DNA from: Cristatella mucedo
Taxonomy: Eukaryota; Bryozoa; Phylactolaemata; Cristatellidae
Length of the DNA: 64,000 nucleotides
Reading direction: 5' to 3'
Assembly: GCA_009760855.2 (NCBI GenBank)
Contig: WPIO01000016.1
Span: forward strand, 5,547,001 to 5,611,000
Numbering within the stretch: the first letter of the stretch is position 1; each line of letters opens with the position of its first letter. The notes under the pieces are model-generated. The model saw only the letters and a program-made list of their open reading frames with translations. It ran no database searches and had not been told where the DNA came from. The position numbers were made by a program, and so were the translations under genes. Positions 20,715 through 30,478 of this stretch are shown in pieces.

Positions 20715-20880
20715 CGTCTGCAGCAGCCGATAGCAACTGCGACTCCGCTGGCAGCTTAGCGAGAGCCTGCTCTGCTACGTCACTTCCTCCGTCTTCTTTC
20801 CTCGACTCGCTTTCCTCGAGTTTCTCTGCTAGGTCATGGTCGTCGTTGTCGGAGCTTTCCTTGGACGCCGACGAACCCAT
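20715..20880 (-). CDS. KY-like gene exon 1: N-myristoylation-type leader
   Basis: The ATG at 20880-20878 opens MGSSASKESSDNDDHDLAEK. Gly2 with Ser at positions 3, 4 and 6 and Lys7 fits the N-myristoyltransferase rule, so the protein is probably membrane-tethered. The 55 encoded residues are acidic and Ser-rich, rich in AEKLEESE-type helix, with no fold I recognise. The exon ends ...AAAD plus one base at a good donor (GACG, then GTAAGC), giving phase 1. The next exon supplies GT to complete a glycine codon. This ATG was chosen because it directly precedes the acylation motif; an in-frame ATG lies 15 codons upstream but would bury it. The following intron is about 5 kb and contains a LINE-A copy, a SINE-B and AT-rich DNA. 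Confidence 0.6.
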
Positions 20881-21309
20881 GGTCGTGGAAGGAAGTCGTG
20901 CCAGCCACGAGAGTCGGAATGTCAAAATATCGGACAGCGCTCATCGATTGAAAATAAACAGACGCGGAGCAACGACAAGGCTCGTGGCTCGAACAAAAGC
21001 CGCCGTTGCGGTCAAACAATGGCTGCAGTGGCGAGACATTGTTGCGTCGTACGCGCCCGTGTCCCCACTCGCTCCCGAGACAGCATCTAACAGTTTTGGA
21101 TCTCTTAATTACGCCTGAGGGTTAACATTGGCTGCGGTCGTTTCTAAAAAAAAAACCATTAGCACGTTTGCGGGCAGCGATTTTTCTGGGAGGCCTCCTC
21201 GACATCCTGTGGACCGCGACGCTTTGCAGAGCGCCTTCTTGTTGCTGAAACGCTCTGGCAAATGAAAGGCGCTGGCGCGCGCGGCGCCGCAGCGATTTGC
21301 CAGAGGAGA
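20881..21309. promoter_or_regulatory. Probable 5' region of the KY-like gene
   Basis: GC- and CpG-rich flank upstream (on the minus strand) of the MGSSAS start codon. No TATA box or initiator was convincingly placed, so the promoter call is positional only. Confidence 0.3.
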
Positions 21310-21372
21310 GCAGCGGCAGCGGCAGCAGCAGCGGCAGCAGCAGCGGCAGCAGCAGCGGCAGCGGCAGCGGAC
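21310..21372 (+). repeat. GCA/GCG trinucleotide repeat
   Basis: About 60 bases of AGCGGCAGCGGCAGCAGCAG-type repeat, about 430 bases upstream of the KY-like start codon. It reads as poly-Ala on the plus strand and Arg/Cys on the minus strand; neither looks like protein. Confidence 0.8.
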
Positions 21373-22505
21373 CTCGCCCTCGTAGGCTCGCCGCCGCCGC
21401 CGCCGTGGCTCTTGGTCCATCGAGTTGACTTGAATCTGAGAATATCTATGGAACTTGGCCTTTACTTTGCTTCCTGGTATAAACGGGTGGTGAAAATTCT
21501 TGGCACGCTGCACGGGGATGAATTCTTGAACAGAGAAGATCCGGAAGTGTTCCGAATAGTATAAGCGCAGTTGCGTACAAGTGATCGAGTTTACTCGTAA
21601 ACAGTGCAGGCCAGCATTGCTGCATAGCTCATGATTGCCGCTGCGAGCGACCGATTCCGCGAGACACCGTGAGATGTACACTCTAAACGTGGCTAAATCA
21701 TCCGGCAGGATTGGTATAGCAGTTCGAAGCACACCCTCAAAGGGGGTGCCTCGCAACGCCATACGACGGAACGCCAGAGAGACGGGAAAGAGAAAAGTGA
21801 CGTCGTATCGAGTGCCATCGTAGCCGCCATCTCCAAGGCCAGATGTGCTTCTAAGATTTTTGACAAGAGACGAATGCTTGAAAAGCGTGGCCGACAGCTG
21901 CTCCACCTACTCCGGATGATAGCGGATGACCGTAGGAATTTGTTTTCCAGCTACCGCTTCATTTTCATTCGGCCTCTTTTTCAGAAGCATCGACTTTTGC
22001 TACGGTAACTCCAGATGCAGGCAAAATGCAGGAACGCCGTTTAGTGCACAGCAACCAGTAGTTGTGGAACGGCTTACTCGTAGGGCCTCTGTTTTCGTCG
22101 TAGTATGGGCGTGATAAAATTGTTCGCTGTCGGTATTTATTTGCGCAGTTCATTCTTTATGGGATGAATTGGCTCCCAGTCTTCAAATCCAAGTTGAAAA
22201 TATTTTCACGTGAAGCAAAAAGGGCTGAAAGGGATCGCGGAGGCTCCAGCGCTTTCAAACGGCTTACTGACTACTACTTGGTTTCATCAGCAAGCTATGT
22301 TTGATAAGTAAGCTGACAAGCAATTATATTGATACACATAAAATAAAATTGTCAACCTTACGGTTAGCAAATAACTGCAAGCGGTTGGCAATGAGTCATC
22401 GCGACCGCAGTGTCGGGTTGTAATTTGGCGGCACATCAGCTTCGTTTTCCTTAAATTAGTGGCTACTCTACCACGGTTCTCACCGGCTAGACACAGGGAA
22501 AAAGA
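21373..22505. other. Intergenic, nothing recognised
   Basis: No gene or known repeat found. Confidence 0.45.
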
Positions 22506-22506
22506 G

Positions 22507-22509
<3 letters not shown>

Positions 22510-22580
<71 letters not shown>
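22510..22580. repeat. (TA)n(GA)n compound microsatellite
   Basis: About 40 bases of AT repeat pass directly into about 32 bases of AG repeat. Confidence 0.9.
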
Positions 22581-22584
<4 letters not shown>

Positions 22585-22984
22585 ACAAACAAACAAAGAC
22601 AGAAAGTGAGAGCGAAAGAGTGAAAAGGAGAGAGTGGGATATAAAAAGAAGCAGAGACGGGGACAGGGACAGAAAAACAAAGACGGTGAGTAAGTGCTGC
22701 CTTTTTGTAGTATTTTATTGTATTGTAGAGCAAGCGCAAACTCGAAGGACGCCTGTGAATCAAATAGGCCTGATCCTATACTTAGTATAGGCACTAAGGT
22801 TCTTCAGAAGCTGTATAGGCATTGTATACTTGACATCTCTTGAGCAGAGTGTTGGCAAATTGTATCTGCCACTGTGTGCAGGCACAGTGAAAATACAAAC
22901 ATATGTGCACAGACGGCTAAGAGTAGCTGAGTAGAAAAAACGTGTTGGGCTGTATATAACTCAAGAATCTCCATGGAGGCTTTT

Positions 22985-23090
22985 AAAAATAATAATAGTA
23001 ATAAATTTGAGATAGCGCCCTCGAAGAACTCAATCTCTTTTAAGGCACTTTACATTTGCTACAATGGAAGCACGATCTAACGGCCAGTGG
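22985..23090 (-). mobile_element. LINE-A 3' tail
   Basis: AATAATAATAGTAATAAATT, GAGATAGCGCCCTCGAAGAA, CTCAATCTCTTTTAAGGCAC, TTTACATTTGC. Confidence 0.65.
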
Positions 23091-23295
23091 TATTAGAGCT
23101 ATATTATTAATAACAGCATGCTTATTCTTCACATTCCTTTATGAGTCTTGACTTCGGCTTCGCAGAGTAAAGTTAAAACGCATTCGATGTAGCTGAAATG
23201 GAGGCAGATGTAGAATTTCGTCATCTCTGAGAAGCTAGCAATATTGAATGATAAAGTAAAAAGTTAACGGTTAGCGGACTCAAAGACCTCATTTA

Positions 23296-23425
23296 TGCCG
23301 TGGTAATAAGAGCCATAATGGCTATTGCTACTGTTTGCAATGAGCATACAGAATGACTTCTTTCAGGACTTGAACCCGCGGTCTGGGTCGAGAGGTTCAT
23401 GCTTTTTACCCCTAAGATAATATTA
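23296..23425 (-). mobile_element. SINE-B fragment (old)
   Basis: Reverse strand shows CTTAGGGGTAAAAAGCATGA, CGCGGGTTCAAGTCCTGAAA and AGCCATTATGGCTCTTATTA, the A-box, B-box and body of the diverged SINE-B type. Confidence 0.5.
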
Positions 23426-23723
23426 CGGGTCCATTTAATGACGCTGATAGAGATGAGATTAAAAAATATTCAGAATCAAAAGGCAAGCCAGGCCTGTAAT
23501 TAGTCATTTTTCACATACAAAATTGATGGTGTCATATAGCGCCACCGAGTCAATTGGGTCTCAAGAAGATTCAAAATTTGTATTTATGAGCCTGTGCCTT
23601 ATAAATCGAGCTTTAGTTCAGTAAGAGCATACTTAACTCTCATCAAGCCTAACGACGATAATCTACTACTCCAGATAGATATTATACCAGACACATGCCG
23701 AGCGATGGATCTCAAGCTTGCAT

Positions 23724-23768
23724 TTAAACCAGCGACCGCAAGAAAACCGCTTGCGGTCGCTGGTTTAA
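23724..23768. repeat. Perfect 19-bp inverted repeat with 7-base loop
   Basis: TTAAACCAGCGACCGCAAG at 23724-23742 and its exact reverse complement CTTGCGGTCGCTGGTTTAA at 23750-23768, separated by AAAACCG. It is not part of any SINE or LINE family in the window. Confidence 0.95.
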
Positions 23769-24059
23769 CTGCAAGAGACGGATTGCTATTCATAATCGGG
23801 AAGGGAATTCTAAATGAATTTTTCTCCAGCGAGGGTCTTTCAGCATTTTCTCGCTGTTTATTCGCCTTTTGAAGAGTTGTTGGGCAATAGTATGGTAAGT
23901 GGCAACATGTCGCGAAAAGAACCTGCGATAATCTCTAAAGCCTTCATGAGCAGAAACATCACCCACTAGACACACCGTTTGACTCACAGAACTAACTTAA
24001 AGAAATAATCTTGAATCATTGTTGCGTTTGAGACACATTGCAACTACCTAAATCTGGTA

Positions 24060-24336
24060 TATTGCCCCAGATGCTTTAGCTCTGCAGGTCCTAGACTGTG
24101 GATCTCGCTTCCACTATTCTTACGCAACGACAGCTACTCTCCTGCTGCCGACTATGGCACATCTTTTCCAGCGGTCCTGAGCTGCTACTTCCATGCTACT
24201 CACTACCTCAACTGCTCTCCTGACTCTGCTATGCTTCTCACTTTCTCTTTGTTGCGTGAGACGAAGTCTGTTGGCTACCGAATGCATACCGAAAGCCACT
24301 TAGGCTATGAGTGCGCTATGCAAAACTCTCCTGCAT
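24060..24336 (+). mobile_element. LINE-B 3' region, left part of a split copy
   Basis: Sense-orientation LINE-B 3' sequence: TGCTGCCGACTATGGCACAT, TCCTGAGCTGCTACTTCCAT, GTTGGCTACCGAATGCATAC and AAAACTCTCCTGCATAA. It breaks at CTGCATAA; the continuation (CACCCATATAGTC) is found at 25843. Confidence 0.8.
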
Positions 24337-25842
24337 AATAATAATAATATAATAATAATATTGCACTTGATAAAGCGCCCTCAGAGAACTTAATCTCTTT
24401 CTAGGCGCTTTACATTTGCTGCAAAGTGATACGCAATAGTAAAATCATGCTTGAAAAACAAACAAAATGAATAACATGGTTAGGGGTTACATGCACTGAG
24501 TCAGCATGCAAATGTGGTTAGTGGCAGCATGAACAGTGTCAGCACGCATAAGCACATCAAGGACGAATCACAAGGACCCACTAAATGCTGTCCTAAATAG
24601 GTATGTTTTTAAGTTTCTTTTAAATGTGGTCAGGTCAGGGGATGTTCTGATGCAGGTCGGGAGGGAGTTCCAGGCTGTGGGAGCATACGAGCTAAATGCA
24701 CGGTCTCCAAAGGATTTAAGGTTTGTACGAGGTATTTCTAGACTGTTGGATTCCGAAAAGCGAGTGGTACGATGCTTTGCCTGATGGGGTAGTATCTCTG
24801 AAAGATAGGCTGGAGCCATAGAATGAAGAGACCTAAAAGTGAGCGACAAAACCTTGAAGTCAAGCCGTTGCTTGACTGGTAACCAGTGCAGGTCGGCGAG
24901 AAGTGGAGTAATGTGGCAACTGCGACGCTCACGACAGACAAGCCTAGCTGCGGAGTTTTGCACCAGCTGCAATCGCCTGATCGCACATGCTGGTAGGCCA
25001 GTAAGCAGTGAGTTGCAGAAGTCGAGACGAGATGTCACGAATGCATGGACCAACTTGGACGTGGTATCCTTATCTAAACAAGCCCGAATTTTAGCAATGT
25101 TATGAAGCTGAAAATAGGCTGATTTGACTGTGGAGCTGATGTGGTCGTCTAACGAGAGGTCGCTTTGGAATATGACACCTAGATTTCGAGCTGATGCAAC
25201 TGGAGATATGCTGGCAGAGCCAATTTTGAAAGTCAGCCTTTCCAATTTCTGAATAACAATAGGTTTGCCCATAACTAGTAAGTTAGTTTTATCATCGTTT
25301 AGTTTTAGAAAATTTGCTGCCATCCATGATCGGATGTCATCAATGCATGCAGCAAGTGAGTTTGAGAGAATTTGAGGTGCTCGAAGGCTGGGAGGGATCA
25401 AAGCAAAGGTACAACTGAGTGTCATCCGCATAGAAGTGAAAGCCTAGATTGTGCTTGGCAATCACATCAGCAAGAGGGAGAGTATAAACGGTGAAAAGGA
25501 CCGGACCTAGCACAGAGCCCTGAGGTACTCCATATTTGAGAGGTACTTCAGATGATCTTTGTCCATTCACGTCAACACTCTGGAGTCTCCCACTGAGATA
25601 GGACCTGAACCACTGCAGAGCAGTGCCAGTGATGCCCAGGCGAGATGAGAGGCGCTCTAGACGTACTTTGTGATCGATGGTATCAAAAGCTGCCGAAAGA
25701 TCGAGCAAAACAAGAAGAGACACTCTACCCATGTCTGCATTCCTAAGTAGGTCGTTGTATACCCGAAGCAATGCTGACTCTGTGGAGTGATTAGCTCTAA
25801 AGCCAGACTGGAACTTACTAGCAAGGTGTGAGGTTTCGAGCA
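24337..25842 (-). mobile_element. LINE-A copy with nearly intact reverse transcriptase, inserted in LINE-B
   Basis: Starts at (TAATAA)n, then the LINE-A end (GATAAAGCGCCCTCAGAGAA). Minus-strand ORFs 25843-25340 and 25431-24568 overlap and together give [89 protein letters not shown] and SSYAPTAWNSLPTCIRTSPD. One frameshift near 25360 separates the two halves. Cut at the 5' side inside the reverse transcriptase N-terminal section, so no endonuclease. Closely similar to the 15.8-kb copy. Confidence 0.93.
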
Positions 25843-25895
25843 CCCATATAGTCGTTATGACTTTGTAGAGTTACAGACAGAGATATATTACATTA
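25843..25895 (+). mobile_element. LINE-B 3' terminus, right part of the split copy
   Basis: CACCCATATAGTCGTTATGA, CTTTGTAGAGTTACAGACAG and AGATATATTACATTAC continue the sequence broken at 24336, as shown by the uninterrupted relative at 34640-34845. Confidence 0.8.
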
Positions 25896-26554
25896 CTTTA
25901 CAGATGAAGTGATTCGAATAATTAACTTAGCATGCCTGCGCAAGCGATGTGTTAAAGGCTTTCAATTGATCTCTCTTAAAAGCAAAGTGGAACATCTCAA
26001 CGTGTACAAGCTAATGCTTGTTCGTCCCTCAGTAGAAAGTCAGACGGTGGGTGAGCTCGCAGCGGGAGTGAGTGCGTCCACCAGGCGTCAGCAGCACTGT
26101 CAAAGTGACACTGTCAGCGAAGCACTGTCAAAGCGTCAGCAGCACTGTCAAAGCTGGCCGTTCAGCAGCTGGAAGCGTGTAAGCGAAGCAGGACTACCGC
26201 TGCCGGGGGGGGGGGCGGGAAGCTGTTGCACGGCCCGTGGTGCATTGCGAAACCTGCACGAGAGGCCCAACCGGCCCGATGATCCGGCCACTGCCGAGGC
26301 CCGGGCCATGACCGAGGCTCTGTCGAGCCACTGCTGACGCTCGGCCGAGCCGAGGCTCTGCCCGGGCCATGGCCGATGCTGGCTAGGCTCTCTATAAAGC
26401 TCCGAGTGACTGGTTCCTTATGCTAGGTCTTCGAAAGCGCCAAGGTGCTAGAACTTCTCGACATAAGTAGTGGATTTGAGAACCAAACTTGGCAACTCTA
26501 CATTGCCCGTTTAAGAGGAATATTAGCTCCGAAGGCTCATCTGCAGCTATATAG
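25896..26554. other. Intergenic with short tandem duplications
   Basis: CGTCAGCAGCACTGTCAAAG recurs imperfectly between 26085 and 26155, and a poly-G run lies near 26205. The segment 26250-26385 repeats CCGGGCCATG(A/G)CCGA(G/T)GCT. No gene recognised. Confidence 0.5.
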
Positions 26555-26830
26555 ATGATAATAATAATACGTATGTAAAGCTCAATCAGAATGCTTGCTC
26601 TCTTTCTGGACACTTTTCATATTCTGTAAAGGAGGCATGATCAAACGGCTAGTGGTAGCATGCGCAGTGTCAATATATAAATACGGTTAGTGGTGACATG
26701 CACAATATTTGCAAGCATAAGTACACAAAAGACCAATCACAAGGACCCAGACAGTGTTGCGAGGAGCAGGTACTGTGCTTTTAGTTTCCTTTTAAATTGC
26801 GCTAAGCCAGGAAACGTCTGAAAATGGAAT
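26555..26830 (-). mobile_element. LINE-A 3' untranslated relic
   Basis: GATAATAATAATACGTATGT, then old copies of the CGGTTAGTGGTGACATGCAC, GACCAATCACAAGGACCCA and TTTTAGTTTCCTTTTAAAT blocks found in the LINE-A copies. Confidence 0.7.
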
Positions 26831-27540
26831 CTTGTTCGGCCAAAGTGAATTCTTGGGGTGCAACGAAGATTAAGCCTGCTGGACCTTGGTCCATTAGTGC
26901 ATTTGGCGATTCTAAGCCGTTAACTCAATTTCACAGAAACAAGAACGACTTTTTCCTTGGCGTTCAGTGACTTTTTCTGCTAGACTGCTACGAAACGTCG
27001 GTCTTCAAGTGAAAGGTTGTGTGTTACTGGGTTGCAGCTCCTTGGAGCGACCCTAAATGTCTGACTCCTAGAAATTCCTGGGAGCTCGTCTGCTTACAGG
27101 CAGGTGGCGCTGCAAGGGGGGCAGGTGGCATTTGCCTCCAGCAGCCCCTCTTCCCCCTACAGTCAGAGGTGAAGCCAGGATTGGGAGCGCCGGGGCGGCG
27201 CGGGAGTCTGTGGAATCTGTAAAGCGAGTCTGGGGGCGTTCCCCTAGCGTCTGCGACAGCGAAAATTGGCCGACATGACGCCGAAACGGCCAGTCAGATT
27301 GGCCACGGCCGCTGGCCGCCCGACCGGGAGTCAGACTCAGCTCCCACTTACCAGGCCAGGGGTGGTGGCTGCCATCTTGGCCACACCCCTGGGCTTTGCC
27401 CCTGCCTACAGTGGGGAGCGACCTTGGGTCACCTACTCTTCCTAGACCAACCGACCGTCGACAACGCCGAAATTATGTCAGAGTTCCACTCGTCGAGCAG
27501 CCGCCGAGTTCGCGTCGAATAAACACAATGATTGGGTGCG
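26831..27540. other. Intergenic, nothing recognised
   Basis: GC-rich from 27060 to 27400; only short ORFs. Confidence 0.45.
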
Positions 27541-27655
27541 AAAAAATATTATTTTTTAATTCGAATAATAATAGTAATAATGTTATTATAATATAAGTTT
27601 TAATATTAATTATTATTAATAATTAATATTAATAATTAATTAATTAATTCGCATC
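27541..27655. repeat. AT-rich simple sequence
   Basis: AATAAT/TTAATTAA-type low-complexity DNA. Confidence 0.8.
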
Positions 27656-28085
27656 GTAACAATCCGGCTTTTCTTCTGACTCAACTCGTTTAGCTGGGCC
27701 TCTAACCAACTTCGGATTCAGTGGAGACGACGCCTCCGGTTCGCATGCTCCGAAATACCGAAAATTACTCTCGACGGACGTCGCGATATCACGTGACTCG
27801 GCGGCAGTTAGAAAAGAGGTTAAAACGCGTATGTTCGTCGGTTCGTTTGCTTCGTCCTCGCGAATTGTCCTCTATGCGCTCATGCGTACTGACAACGTCA
27901 AATTGACATTGTTCCTTCCCAGAACATATAGAGAGTGCTTGGAAAGAGATTTAGTCCTCTTAGGACGAAATAAATGTGTCTTAATGATACTACTAAGTTC
28001 TAAGGGTGCTATGCTGATGCATTATTATTACTATTATTATTTTCTATTTATTTATTTATTATTATTATCATTATTACTTAGCTTA
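27656..28085 (+). mobile_element. LINE-A 3' relic
   Basis: The ORF end (CTCAACTCGTTTAGCTGGGC, AGTGGAGACGACGCC) and, after diverged sequence, a tail with CTAAGTTCTAAGGGTGCTAT and (ATT)n near 28020-28080. Confidence 0.55.
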
Positions 28086-28975
28086 AGATGCCACCCGGAT
28101 ACATCCGAAGATGTTAGACGACCGTATTTCCACCCCCACTCCCCTCGAGCATTCAAACGATTGGTTCGCTCTAACAAGGTCAATGTATTATCTTCCAGTA
28201 GAAAATCTTGGCGCAGTTAACGTCGAGAGCCCAGTGCACCGACTACCGAATGCTGACTAATGCTGCGCCTGCTCACCTTTCCCTAACGATGCATCGCTAG
28301 AAACGTACGTAGGAACACACGCCCCCGCCGCACCTCCCACGCCCCAGCGTGGCAAGGAAGCTAGTTTACGACAGCAATGTCCTGAGGTCAGTGCAATTGA
28401 GCTTCATCGCCGACTTTGAACCGTGCGCAGACGACGAGCACGCGCTGTGCACGAGTTGCTCCAATCCGAACTAGTTGGGATAAGATGAGCGTACCTTCGC
28501 ACGATCTGCTGGCTTCGCACGATCTGCACGGCTGCGCGCGATCTGCACCGCTACGCGTGCGCTATTACAATGCCCGTCGGCGGGGGGGGGGGTGGGGGAA
28601 GCAGCCGACAGCTGAGGTCACCTGTGCTGACCTTTACGTTAGCGATCGAGGCGGGACCAGTGAGCCTGGTCAACGTCGTGGGGGGGGGGGCGTTACGTGG
28701 GCTATGAATTGACCCGCTCGAGTGAAGTCCCATGGTGCACCGTATCCGGTGCGGAAAGCGGCATCCCGTTGCCCCGGAAGCAGGCTCGGCGGCCAGCCGG
28801 GCGGACGGGACGTCTCGGCTCTCGCGCCGAGCCCGCCTTCGTTCGCCCCAGCAGCTCGGCAATCCTCAACGCGCGTGCTCGCCCGAGCGCGCGCGTGGAA
28901 CCCTAGTCGGATTCTCCGAGGATTTTCGACTATCGTCGAGACCGCTGCTGAGGAGGCCGCAGCCGCGTCGTTGAA
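28086..28975. other. Upstream region of the MGCGVS gene
   Basis: GC-rich from about 28400, with poly-G runs at 28580 and 28680 and a short CGCACGATCTGC tandem at 28498-28550. It probably contains the promoter and 5' untranslated region of the gene starting at 28976, but no core promoter element was identified. Confidence 0.4.
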
Positions 28976-29045
28976 ATGGGCTGCGGCGTGTCGGCTCTGC
29001 CCGTCGAGCCAGGCAACGACAAGCTGAAAGCGCCGACGCGCAAAG
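28976..29045 (+). CDS. Unknown gene exon 1: MGCGVS acylation-type start
   Basis: ATG at 28976 gives MGCGVSALPVEPGNDKLKAP then TRK and a donor CAAAG/GTCAGTG (phase 1). Gly2, Cys3 and Ser6 form a classical dual-acylation start: myristate on Gly2 and palmitate on Cys3. The protein is therefore likely bound to the inner face of a membrane. The upstream 250 bases are CpG-rich and contain poly-G runs. Confidence 0.55.
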
Positions 29046-29481
29046 GTCAGTGTCCAACGAGTTCAGCTTCAGAGGATTCAGCCCTCTCAAAGCTGCGAGT
29101 GTCGTCGCCCATAAATTGCCCACACACTCCCGAGAGCGTTCGCTTCGATGTCGCGCCAACCGCGGGGCGTCTGCTTCTGCGGCGCTAGACCTAGCTGCCC
29201 GCGTGGCTTAGCGGGGGGGGGGGCGGTGAGAGTGCTTCTGTGGCTCAGCGGGGGTCGTTCCTGTTGCTCAACTGCTTTCTACTCTACGCAGGCCCAAGTT
29301 GCTCTCAAACGGCTACATGCAACCTTTTGCGCGTTCTCCTCAAGCAGATCCGTCCGTCCGTCCGTCCGTCCCCGTTTCTCCGGAAAGCCGCACCTTTACG
29401 CTAGGCTGCCGGCCGCCTGCCTTTTGGCGTAACCGCGGCTCCTAACCGTCGCACTTGACCGACGGCGGCGCTTGTCTGCAG

Positions 29482-29750
29482 CAGCCGAGCGGGCACCGTC
29501 AAGAAATGGCGGCTATCCGGCGGAGTCGCTTGGACCGAGCCCAGCTGCCGTCGTCAACTCATCCGTCCCAGCCGCCAGCAGCGAGTCGGATGTCACTCGT
29601 AGGCCAGCCACTGCCTCAGGCCGGCCGGCGGCAGGCGGTGGCCCGAACTCGAACGTCATATCCGGCGACCTCTACCAGAGGCATTACGCGAAAAGGATGA
29701 GGAAACATAAGCTGCACCGGCGACGGTTGGAGCGCAGTATAGCTGCTGAG
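29482..29750 (+). CDS. Unknown gene exon 2: low-complexity segment ending in a basic helix
   Basis: The acceptor TTGTCTGCAG lies before 29482 and the donor GCTGAG/GTATGC after 29750. Two bases plus 89 codons continue exon 1 in phase (its G plus CA makes Ala). The product is rich in Ser, Ala, Pro and Gly (for example SSVPAASSESDVTRRPATAS). It ends with the basic amphipathic stretch DLYQRHYAKRMRKHKLHRRR then LERSIAAE, which could be a coiled coil, a nucleic-acid contact or a polybasic membrane contact. No known domain. Confidence 0.5.
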
Positions 29751-30088
29751 GTATGCGTTGGTCGGTGTATACCTGCGCGGTGTGTATATCTTCTCGCCAG
29801 CGGCCTAGGCTTCTGCTTCTGCACGACCTGCCACGGCATTGTCAGTGACATCCTTCGCTAGCCCAGAAGCACTGGCGATCATTTGCTTTAGTCTCCCGCT
29901 TTCTGAGACAGCACTCTGTCCTTGCAAGCTGTTGAAGGCCGGGTGAAGGTGCTGTGGGCTCCTTGGCCCTTTGTGGCTTCGTCTCACTTGCCATCCGCCT
30001 CTGCATCCGACTCGCTCACGTGCCTGCTGTCTCGCCCCGAGCAGGCACGCCGACGCATCCATGGCGCTTGCTGCTTGTCTCTTTGCAG

Positions 30089-30215
30089 AACTACTCGGAA
30101 AACGCGCTGGCACAGAGCGAGCGCCTGTCCGTGCGCTCGCTCTCATCCAGAGCGTCGGCAAGAGTCGGTGGGCTCTCGACGAGGGTGTGCACGCCGGCGA
30201 CGACGGACTGCTCAG
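30089..30215 (+). CDS. Unknown gene exon 3 (3' boundary uncertain)
   Basis: The acceptor TCTCTTTGCAG gives NYSENALAQSERLSVRSLSS and on, in phase 0 with the previous exon. The frame is open to a stop at 30260. Two donors give the phase 1 needed by the last exon: GTCG/GTGGGC after 30167 and CTCAG/GTTCGG after 30215. I chose the second only because its exon end is a better consensus. The segment is Ser/Arg-rich and probably disordered. Confidence 0.4.
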
Positions 30216-30308
30216 GTTCGGCGACCGCTGCAGCCTCGCCTCATACGCGGTGGCACGAGTGATGTGCGTCCTTGATCTTCATTTTTGCCCCGATGATCTG
30301 CTTCCTAG

Positions 30309-30478
30309 ATAGCCTAGGGGTAGGGTGCTCTTCACGACCCACGTTGTGAGTTCGAGTCCTGCAGTGGGCTATCCTGTATTGCCCACTGCAAGCGGTGGCG
30401 ATAGCCATCGAGGCTCATCTGCTGCTGCCGTATGCAAACGAGGCCGTTGAATCAGCTAACCTTTACCTTTAGAGATCC
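30309..30478 (+). mobile_element. SINE-B copy
   Basis: ATAGCCTAGGGGTAGGGTGC, TGTGAGTTCGAGTCCTGCAG, CTGCAAGCGGTGGCGATAGC, GAGGCCGTTGAATCAGC. Diverged A-box version; B box GTTCGAGTCC is intact. Confidence 0.75.

Larger units (their letters stand above)
2965..20880 (-). other. Gene span: KY/hillarin-like pseudo-transglutaminase, probably fused to a dynein-type microtubule-binding head (5' complete, 3' end off window)
   Basis: Six minus-strand exons can be chained with matching phases at every junction: 20880-20715 (ends phase 1), 15670-15283 (2), 13955-13888 (1), 12888-11905 (1), 8360-8080 (0) and 3150-2965 (0). The product so far is about 691 residues. Residues 1-55 are an acidic leader with a myristoylation-type start, about 100-235 are the transglutaminase-like core, 236-535 are the beta-rich repeats typical of KY/hillarin proteins, and 537-691 resemble the end of the dynein stalk and its microtubule-binding head. 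KY and hillarin are muscle or cytoskeletal proteins, so a cytoskeletal scaffold role is an inference. Exons 1-4 form a secure unit. The link from exon 4 to exon 5 rests on one GC donor and phase agreement, and unseen exons may lie between. The alternative is two genes, KY-like then dynein-like. Confidence 0.55.

Noticed and set aside
23594-23872. 92-codon plus-strand open frame
   Set aside because: Its middle is the 19-bp inverted repeat; no motif or splice support.
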